Of a DNA stretch of 64,000 bases, positions 55,801 to 64,000 are shown in pieces. Source of the stretch: Euwallacea fornicatus (taxonomy: Eukaryota > Arthropoda > Insecta > Coleoptera > Curculionidae); contig NW_027096009.1 of the NCBI RefSeq assembly GCF_040115645.1, forward strand, positions 620,001 through 684,000, read 5' to 3'. Under the pieces are notes generated by a model, which was not told the origin of the DNA, made no database searches, and saw only the letters and a list, made by a program, of their open reading frames with translations. The stretch's first letter is position 1. The number at the start of each line of letters is the position of its first letter. Both the position numbers and the translations under genes were made by a program.

Positions 55801-58792
55801 GTAGATCGATAACTACGGTAAATTAGGACCAAATTTGTTAAACAAAGTGTCAAATTAATCAGCTCGACGAGATCTTTAAAATAACACAACACATCATGAT
55901 TGCATCTTGATGAATTTCCATGAAAAATAGTACTTTATGTGCTCAAACACACAACTTTTATGACTTTTCAAACTTTGAAGCTCGATAACTTCGGTAAATT
56001 AGGACCAAATTTGTTAAACAAAGTGTCAAATTAATCAGCTCGACGAGATCTTTAAAATAACACAACACATCATGATTGCATCTTGATGAATTGCCATGAA
56101 AAATAGTACTTTATGTGCTCAAACACACAACTTTTATGACTTTTCAAACTTTGAAGCTCGATAACTTCGGTAAATTAGGACCAAATTTGTTAAACAAAGT
56201 GTCAAATTAATCAGCTCGAGGAGATCTTTAAAATGACACAACACATCATGATTGCATCTTGATGAATTTCCATGAAAAATAGTACTTTATGTGCTCAAAC
56301 ACCCAACTTTTGTGACTTTTCAAACTTTGAAGCTCGATAACTTCGGCAAATTAGGACCAAATTTGTTAAACAAAGTGTCACATTAATCAGCTCGACGAGA
56401 TCTTTAAAATAACACAACACATCATGATTGCATCTTGATGAATTTCCAAGACAAATAGTACTTTATGTGCTCACACACACAACTTTTGTGACTTTTCAAA
56501 CTTTGAAGCTCGATAACTTCGGCAAATAAGGACCAAATTTGTTAAACAAAGTGTCAAATTAATCAGCACGACGAGATCTTTAACATAACACAACACATCA
56601 TGATTGCATCTTGATGAATTTCCAAGACAAATAGTACTTTATGTGCTCAAACACCCAACTTTTGTGACTTTTCAAACTTTGAAGCTCGATAACTTCGGCA
56701 AATAAGAACCAAATTTGTTAAACAAAGTGTCAAATTAATCATCTCGACGAGATCTTTAAAATGACACAACACATCATGATTGCATCTTGATGAATTTCCA
56801 AGACAAATAGTACTTTATGTGCTCAAACACACAACTTTTGTGACTTTTCAAACTTTGAAGCTCGATAACTTCGGCAAATAAGGATCAAATTTGTTAAACA
56901 AAGTGTCAAATTAATCAGCTCGAGGAGATTTTTAAAATAACACAACACATCATGATTGCATCTTGATGAATTTCCATGAAAAATAGTACTTTATGTGCTC
57001 AAACACAAAACTTTTGTGACTTTTCAAACTTTGAAGCTCGATAACTTCGGCAAATAAGAACCAAATTTGTTAAACAAAGTGTCAAATTAATCAGCTCGAC
57101 GAGATCTTTAAAATGACACAACACATCATGATTGCATCTTGATGAATTTCCATGAAAAATAGTACTTTATGTGCTCAAACACACAACTTTTGTGACTTTT
57201 CAAACTTTGAAGCTCGATAACTTCGGCAAATTAGGACCAAATTTGTTAAACAAAGTGTCACATTAATCAGCTCGACGAGATCTTTAAAATAACACAACAC
57301 ATCATGATTGCATCTTGATGAATTTCCAAGACAAATAGTACTTTATGTGCTCAAACACACAACTTTTGTGACTTTTCAAACTTTGAAGCTCGATAACTTC
57401 GGTAAATTAGGACCAAATTTGTTAAACAAAGTGTCAAATTAATCAGCTCGAGGAGATTTTTAAAATAACACAACACATCATGATTGCATCTTGATGAATT
57501 TCCATGAAAAATAGTACTTTATGTGCTCAAACACACAACTTTTGTGACTTTTCACACTTTGTAGATCGATAACTTCAGCAAATGAGGACCAAATTTGTTA
57601 AACAAAGTGTCAAATTAATCAGCTCGACGAGATCTTTAAAATAACACAACACATCATGATTGCATCTTAATGAATTTCCATGAAAAATAGTACTTTATGT
57701 GCTCAAACACACAACTTTTGTGACTTTTCAAACTTTGAAGCTCGATAACTTCGGCAAATAAGGACCAAATTTGTTAAACAAAGTGTCAAATTAATCAGCT
57801 CGACGAGATCTTTAAAATGACACAACACATCATGATTGCATCTTGATGAATTTCCATGAAAAATAGTACTTTATGTGCTCAAACACACAATTTTTGTGAC
57901 TTTTCAAACTTTGAAGCTCGATAACTTCGGTAAATTAGGACCAAATTTGTTAAACAAAGTGTCAAATTAATCAGCTCGACGAGATCTTTAAAATAACACA
58001 ACACATCATGATTGCATCTTGATGAATTTCCAAGACAAATAGTACTTTATGTGCTCAAACACCCAACTTTTGTGACTTTTCAAACTTTGAAGCTCGATAA
58101 CTTCGGCAAATTAGGACCAAATTTGTTAAACAAAGTGTCAAATTAATCAGCTCGACGAGATCTTTAAAATAACACAACACATCATGATTGCATCTTGATG
58201 AATTTCCATGAAAAATAGTACTTTATGTGCTCAAACACACAACTTTTGTGACTTTTCAAACTTTGAAGCTCGATAACTTCGGCAAATAAGGACCAAATTT
58301 GTTAAACAAAGTGTCAAATTAATCAGCTCGACGAGATATTTAAAATAACACAACACATCATGATTGCATCTTGATGAATTTCCAAGACAAATAGTACTTT
58401 ATGTGCTCAAACACCCAACTTTTGTGACTTTTCAAACTTTGAAGCTCGATAACTTCGGCAAATTAGGACCAAATTTGTTAAACAAAGTGTCAAATTAATC
58501 AGCTCGACGAGATCTTTAAAATAACACAACACATCATGATTGCATCTTGATGAATTTCCATGAAAAATAGTACTTTATGTGCTCAAACACACAACTTTTG
58601 TGACTTTTCAAACTTTGAAGCTCGATAACTTCGGCAAATAAGAACCAAATTTGTTAAACAAAGTGTCAAATTAATCAGCTCGACGAGATCTTTAAAATGA
58701 CACAACACATCATGATTGCATCTTGATGAATTTCCATGAAAAATAGTACTTTATGTGCTCAAACACACAACTTTTGTGACTTTTCAAACTTT
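55801..58792. repeat. 17-monomer partial copy of the 27-mer HOR (M318-M334)
   Basis: Follows M140-M157 with one monomer lost. M329 has the ataagg/aaatgac head and core of M151 but the ccatg/caatttt tail of M152, so one whole monomer was removed by exchange within the shared middle (between about 57815 and 57890). gatattt at 58335 matches 27184 and 36512. The copy ends at M334; M335 carries cacatta together with cacgacga-gatcctt, a combination seen only there. Confidence 0.86.
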
Positions 58793-60024
58793 GAAGCTCG
58801 ATAACTTCGGCAAATTAGGACCAAATTTGTTAAACAAAGTGTCACATTAATCAGCACGACGAGATCCTTAAAATAACACAACATATCATAATTGCATCTT
58901 GATGAATTTCCATGAAAAATAGTACTTTATGTGCTCAAACACAAAACTTTTGTGACTTTTCACACTTTGTAGATCGATAACTACGGTAAATTAGGACCAA
59001 ATTTGTTAAACAAAGTGTCAAATTAATCAGCTCGACGAGATCTTTAAAATAACACAACACATCATGATTGCATCTTGATGAATTTCCATGAAAAATAGTA
59101 CTTTATGTGCTCAAACACACAACTTTTATGACTTTTCAAACTTTGAAGCTCGATAACTTCGGTAAATTAGGACCAAATTTGTTAAACAAAGTGTCAAATT
59201 AATCAGCTCGACGAGATCTTTAAAATAACACAACACATCATGATTGCATCTTGATGAATTTCCAAGACAAATAGTACTTTATGTGCTCAAACACCCAACT
59301 TTTGTGACTTTTCAAACTTTGAAGCTCGATAACTTCGGCAAATTAGGACCAAATTTGTTAAACAAAGTGTCAAATTAATCAGCTCGACGAGATCTTTAAA
59401 ATAACACAACACATCATGATTGCATCTTGATGAATTTCCATGAAAAATAGTACTTTATGTGCTCAAACACACAACTTTTGTGACTTTTCAAACTTTGAAG
59501 CTCGATAACTTCGGCAAATAAGAACCAAATTTGTTAAACAAAGTGTCAAATTAATCAGCTCGACGAGATCTTTAAAATGACACAACACATCATGATTGCA
59601 TCTTGATGAATTTCCATGAAAAATAGTACTTTATGTGCTCAAACACACAACTTTTGTGACTTTTCAAACTTTGAAGCTCGATAACTTCGGCAAATTAGGA
59701 CCAAATTTGTTAAACAAAGTGTCAAATTAATCAGCACGACGAGATCCTTAAAATAACACAACATATCATAATTGCATCTTGATGAATTTCCATGAAAAAT
59801 AGTACTTTATGTGCTCAAACACAAAACTTTTGTGACTTTTCACACTTTGTAGATCGATAACTACGGTAAATTAGGACCAAATTTGTTAAACAAAGTGTCA
59901 AATTAATCAGCTCGACGAGATCTTTAAAATAACACAACACATCATGATTGCATCTTGATGAATTTCCATGAAAAATAGTACTTTATGTGCTCAAACACAC
60001 AACTTTTATGACTTTTCAAACTTT
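58265..60024. repeat. 5-monomer tandem repeat (M332-M336, M337-M341)
   Basis: Two units of 880 bp, each ending in the order ctcgacga, ataagaacc with aaatgac, cacgacga-gatcctt-catatcataatt, then a ctacgg monomer. The ctacgg heads start at 58969 and 59849. The first monomer differs (gatattt in M332, cggt head in M337). M335 has cacatta where M340 has caaatta. It shows a short ctacgg-bounded unit next to the 10-, 13-, 26- and 27-mers. Confidence 0.8.
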
Positions 60025-60200
60025 GAAGCTCGATAACTTCGGTAAATTAGGACCAAATTTGTTAAACAAAGTGTCAAATTAATCAGCTCGACGAGATCTT
60101 TAAAATAACACAACACATCATGATTGCATCTTGATGAATTTCCATGAAAAATAGTACTTTATGTGCTCAAACACCCAACTTTTGTGACTTTTCAAACTTT

Positions 60201-61960
60201 GAAGCTCGATAACTTCGGCAAATTAGGACCAAATTTGTTAAACAAAGTGTCACATTAATCAGCTCGACGAGATCTTTAAAATAACACAACACATCATGAT
60301 TGCATCTTGATGAATTTCCAAGACAAATAGTACTTTATGTGCTCAAACACACAACTTTTGTGACTTTTCAAACTTTGAAGCTCGATAACTTCGGCAAATA
60401 AGGACCAAATTTGTTAAACAAAGTGTCAAATTAATCAGCACGACGAGATCTTTAACATAACACAACACATCATGATTGCATCTTGATGAATTTCCAAGAC
60501 AAATAGTACTTTATGTGCTCAAACACCCAACTTTTGTGACTTTTCAAACTTTGAAGCTCGATAACTTCGGCAAATAAGAACCAAATTTGTTAAACAAAGT
60601 GTCAAATTAATCATCTCGACGAGATCTTTAAAATGACACAACACATCATGATTGCATCTTGATGAATTTCCAAGACAAATAGTACTTTATGTGCTCAAAC
60701 ACACAACTTTTGTGACTTTTCAAACTTTGAAGCTCGATAACTTCGGCAAATAAGGATCAAATTTGTTAAACAAAGTGTCAAATTAATCAGCTCGAGGAGA
60801 TTTTTAAAATAACACAACACATCATGATTGCATCTTGATGAATTTCCATGAAAAATAGTACTTTATGTGCTCAAACACAAAACTTTTGTGACTTTTCAAA
60901 CTTTGAAGCTCGATAACTTCGGCAAATAAGAACCAAATTTGTTAAACAAAGTGTCAAATTAATCAGCTCGACGAGATCTTTAAAATGACACAACACATCA
61001 TGATTGCATCTTGATGAATTTCCATGAAAAATAGTACTTTATGTGCTCAAACACACAACTTTTGTGACTTTTCAAACTTTGAAGCTCGATAACTTCGGCA
61101 AATTAGGACCAAATTTGTTAAACAAAGTGTCACATTAATCAGCTCGACGAGATCTTTAAAATAACACAACACATCATGATTGCATCTTGATGAATTTCCA
61201 AGACAAATAGTACTTTATGTGCTCAAACACACAACTTTTGTGACTTTTCAAACTTTGAAGCTCGATAACTTCGGCAAATAAGGACCAAATTTGTTAAACA
61301 AAGTGTCAAATTAATCAGCACGACGAGATCTTTAACATAACACAACACATCATGATTGCATCTTGATGAATTTCCAAGACAAATAGTACTTTATGTGCTC
61401 AAACACCCAACTTTTGTGACTTTTCAAACTTTGAAGCTCGATAACTTCGGCAAATAAGAACCAAATTTGTTAAACAAAGTGTCAAATTAATCATCTCGAC
61501 GAGATCTTTAAAATGACACAACACATCATGATTGCATCTTGATGAATTTCCAAGACAAATAGTACTTTATGTGCTCAAACACACAACTTTTGTGACTTTT
61601 CAAACTTTGAAGCTCGATAACTTCGGCAAATAAGGATCAAATTTGTTAAACAAAGTGTCAAATTAATCAGCTCGAGGAGATTTTTAAAATAACACAACAC
61701 ATCATGATTGCATCTTGATGAATTTCCATGAAAAATAGTACTTTATGTGCTCAAACACCCAACTTTTGTGACTTTTCAAACTTTGAAGCTCGATAACTTC
61801 GGCAAATAAGAACCAAATTTGTTAAACAAAGTGTCAAATTAATCATCTCGACGAGATCTTTAAAATGACACAACACATCATGATTGCATCTTGATGAATT
61901 TCCATGAAAAATAGTACTTTATGTGCTCAAACACACAACTTTTGTGACTTTTCAAACTTT
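60201..61960. repeat. 5-monomer tandem repeat carrying the trio (M343-M347, M348-M352)
   Basis: Each unit reads cacatta with ccaag; acataac; atctcgacga; ggatc-gattttt; then an ataagaacc monomer. The first unit ends as in the 27-mer (M147 type). In the second unit M351 has a cccaac tail and M352 an atctcgacga core with a ccatg tail, so its last part comes from another template. The order C8-D5-E7-F3-E4 also precedes a second cacatta monomer at M143-M148, which would allow such a shift. Confidence 0.8.
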
Positions 61961-64000
61961 GAAGCTCGATAACTTCGGCAAATAAGGATCAAATTTGTTA
62001 AACAAAGTGTCAAATTAATCAGCTCGAGGAGATTTTTAAAATAACACAACACATCATGATTGCATCTTGATGAATTTCCATGAAAAATAGTACTTTATGT
62101 GCTCAAACACAAAACTTTTGTGACTTTTCACACTTTGTAGATCGATAACTTCAGCAAATGAGGACCAAATTTGTTAAACAAAGTGTCAAATTAATCAGCT
62201 CGACGAGATCTTTAAAATGACACAACACATCATGATTGCATCTTGATGAATTTCCAAGACAAATAGTACTTTATGTGCTCAAACACCCAACTTTTGTGAC
62301 TTTTCAAACTTTGAAGCTCGATAACTTCGGCAAATTAGGACCAAATTTGTTAAACAAAGTGTCAAATTAATCAGCTCGACGAGATCTTTAAAATAACACA
62401 ACACATCATGATTGCATCTTGATGAATTTCCATGAAAAATAGTACTTTATGTGCTCAAACACACAACTTTTGTGACTTTTCAAACTTTGAAGCTCGATAA
62501 CTTCGGCAAATAAGGACCAAATTTGTTAAACAAAGTGTCAAATTAATCAGCTCGACGAGATCTTTAAAATAACACAACACATCATGATTGCATCTTGATG
62601 AATTTCCAAGACAAATAGTACTTTATGTGCTCAAACACCCAACTTTTGTGACTTTTCAAACTTTGAAGCTCGATAACTTCGGCAAATTAGGACCAAATTT
62701 GTTAAACAAAGTGTCAAATTAATCAGCTCGACGAGATCTTTAAAATAACACAACACATCATGATTGCATCTTGATGAATTTCCATGAAAAATAGTACTTT
62801 ACGTGCTCAAACACACAACTTTTATGACTTTTCAAACTTTGAAGCTCGATAACTTCGGCAAATAAGAACCAAATTTGTTAAACAAAGTGTCAAATTAATC
62901 AGCTCGACGAGATCTTTAAAATGACACAACACATCATGATTGCATCTTGATGAATTTCCATGAAAAATAGTACTTTATGTGCTCAAACACACAACTTTTG
63001 TGACTTTTCAAACTTTGAAGCTCGATAACTTCGGCAAATTAGGACCAAATTTGTTAAACAAAGTGTCAAATTAATCAGCACGACGAGATCCTTAAAATAA
63101 CACAACATATCATAATTGCATCTTGATGAATTTCCATGAAAAATAGTACTTTATGTGCTCAAACACAAAACTTTTGTGACTTTTCACACTTTGTAGATCG
63201 ATAACTTCGGTAAATTAGGACCAAATTTGTTAAACAAAGTGTCAAATTAATCAGCTCGACGAGATCTTTAAAATAACACAACACATCATGATTGCATCTT
63301 GATGAATTTCCATGAAAAATAGTACTTTATGTGCTCAAACACACAACTTTTATGACTTTTCAAACTTTGAAGCTCGATAACTTCGGTAAATTAGGACCAA
63401 ATTTGTTAAACAAAGTGTCAAATTAATCAGCTCGACGAGATCTTTAAAATAACACAACACATCATGATTGCATCTTGATGAATTTCCATGAAAAATAGTA
63501 CTTTATGTGCTCAAACACACAATTTTTGTGACTTTTCAAACTTTGAAGCTCGATAACTTCGGTAAATTAGGACCAAATTTGTTAAACAAAGTGTCAAATT
63601 AATCAGCTCGACGAGATCTTTAAAATAACACAACACATCATGATTGCATCTTGATGAATTTCCAAGACAAATAGTACTTTATGTGCTCAAACACCCAACT
63701 TTTGTGACTTTTCAAACTTTGAAGCTCGATAACTTCGGCAAATTAGGACCAAATTTGTTAAACAAAGTGTCAAATTAATCAGCTCGACGAGATCTTTAAA
63801 ATAACACAACACATCATGATTGCATCTTGATGAATTTCCAAGACAAATAGTACTTTATGTGCTCAAACACCCAACTTTTGTGACTTTTCAAACTTTGAAG
63901 CTCGATAACTTCGGCAAATTAGGACCAAATTTGTTAAACAAAGTGTCAAATTAATCAGCTCGACGAGATCTTTAAAATGACACAACACATCATGATTGCA
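61961..64000. repeat. Right mosaic M353-M364 (last monomer partial)
   Basis: M353-M354 (ggatc-gattttt, then gtag-cagc with aaatgac) are P-type. M355-M359 resemble the ctcgacga, ataagg, ataagaacc, gatcctt run of Q. M360 is a gtag-cggt monomer and M361-M364 are ctcgacga monomers with mixed tails. M357 has acgtgctc at 62801 where the consensus is atgtgctc, a private change. M364 is cut at p104 by the window edge. No boundary with non-satellite DNA is reached. Confidence 0.78.

Larger units (their letters stand above)
50169..58792. repeat. Block Q' (M286-M334), second copy of block Q
   Basis: Forty-nine monomers matching M115-M157 (20074-27641) with three length changes. M286-M291 match M115-M120 (offset 171 monomers). 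M301-M306 match M121-M126, after nine extra monomers (M292-M300). M307 stands for M127-M129 (two monomers fewer). M308-M328 match M130-M150 (offset 178). M329 stands for M151-M152 (one fewer), and M330-M334 match M153-M157. Shared rare markers are ataataac (22793/54118), gaattgccatg (24765/56092) and gatattt (27184/58335). M321 has cggc where M143, M170 and M196 have cggt, plus a private tcacacacac near 56472. Confidence 0.88.
1..64000. repeat. 176-bp satellite DNA array filling the window
   Basis: Head-to-tail copies of one monomer cover every base. Successive gaagctcg/gtagatcg starts lie at 2, 178, 354, 530 and so on, and the last is at 63897. The total drift over 363 monomers is only +7 bp, from one 10-bp insertion and three 1-bp deletions. 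All copies have the same orientation; I saw no inversion, transposon or unique sequence. The consensus is about 31% GC. Position 1 is the final t of a preceding monomer and the last monomer is cut after 104 bp, so neither array end is in the window. Stop codons occur in all six frames within each monomer, so short open frames are not genes. Satellites of nucleosomal length in pure long arrays are typical of centromeres or pericentromeric heterochromatin; that role is inferred here. The satellite family is not recognised. Confidence 0.99.

Noticed and set aside
1..64000. Short open reading frames on both strands
   Set aside because: 176 is not a multiple of 3, and stops fall in all three frames of each strand inside each monomer. 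Remaining frames are a few dozen codons at most, repeat with the array and have no coding features.
1..64000. A CRISPR array, because of the regular repeats
   Set aside because: The whole 176-bp unit is repeated, with no variable spacers between short repeats, and differences are shared point variants.
1..64000. Tandem transposon or LTR remnant
   Set aside because: No long terminal repeats, target-site duplications, polypurine tract or coding remnants are seen, and no monomer is interrupted.
1..64000. Assignment to a known satellite such as the Arabidopsis 178-bp or Brassica 176-bp centromere repeat
   Set aside because: The length is similar, but the sequence does not resemble what I know of those families, so no name is given.

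Overview
The window is one uninterrupted array of a tandem satellite DNA with a 176-bp monomer. It holds 363 complete monomers and a 104-bp partial one at the right edge, all in the same orientation. Position 1 is the last base of an earlier monomer, so the array runs out of the window on both sides. I find no protein gene, RNA gene, transposon, CRISPR array, origin or unique-sequence gap. The consensus is about 31% GC, and stop codons close all six frames inside every monomer. I number monomers M1 (starting at 2) to M364 (starting at 63897), using the phase that begins at gaagctcg or gtagatcg.

A 64-kb homogeneous array of a nucleosome-length AT-rich monomer points to a eukaryotic (peri)centromeric or other heterochromatic satellite in a long-read assembly. 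A plant fits the monomer length and style, but I do not recognise the family and an animal is not excluded. I cannot name the species.

The information lies above the monomer. Monomers differ at roughly 15 diagnostic sites, and their order forms nested higher-order repeats (HORs). From left to right: 2-9514 is an irregular mosaic with a 10-bp tandem insertion and a 1-bp deletion. 9515 to about 16480 is a 20-monomer (3520-bp) HOR in two tandem copies. About 16379-19897 is a further P-block segment. 20074-24473 is a 13-mer/10-mer pair. 24474-36969 is a 27-mer, a 26-mer and a truncated third copy of one HOR. 36970-46648 is a second copy of the 10571-19897 block (P'), with a two-monomer insertion. 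47001-49464 is a 7-mer HOR in two copies. 50169-58792 is a second copy of the 20074-27641 block (Q'), with internal indels. 58793-64000 is a mosaic with 5-mer repeats.

The pair P (10571-19897) plus Q (20074-27641) is therefore repeated in the same order as P' plus Q', about 26.4 to 31.3 kb downstream (150, 152, 171 and then 178 monomers). Every length change between copies that I could resolve is a whole number of monomers, apart from the 1-bp deletion carried inside both P and P'. This is what recent unequal exchange or break-induced replication in register would leave. The 'system' here is a satellite evolving at several scales, not a gene cassette.
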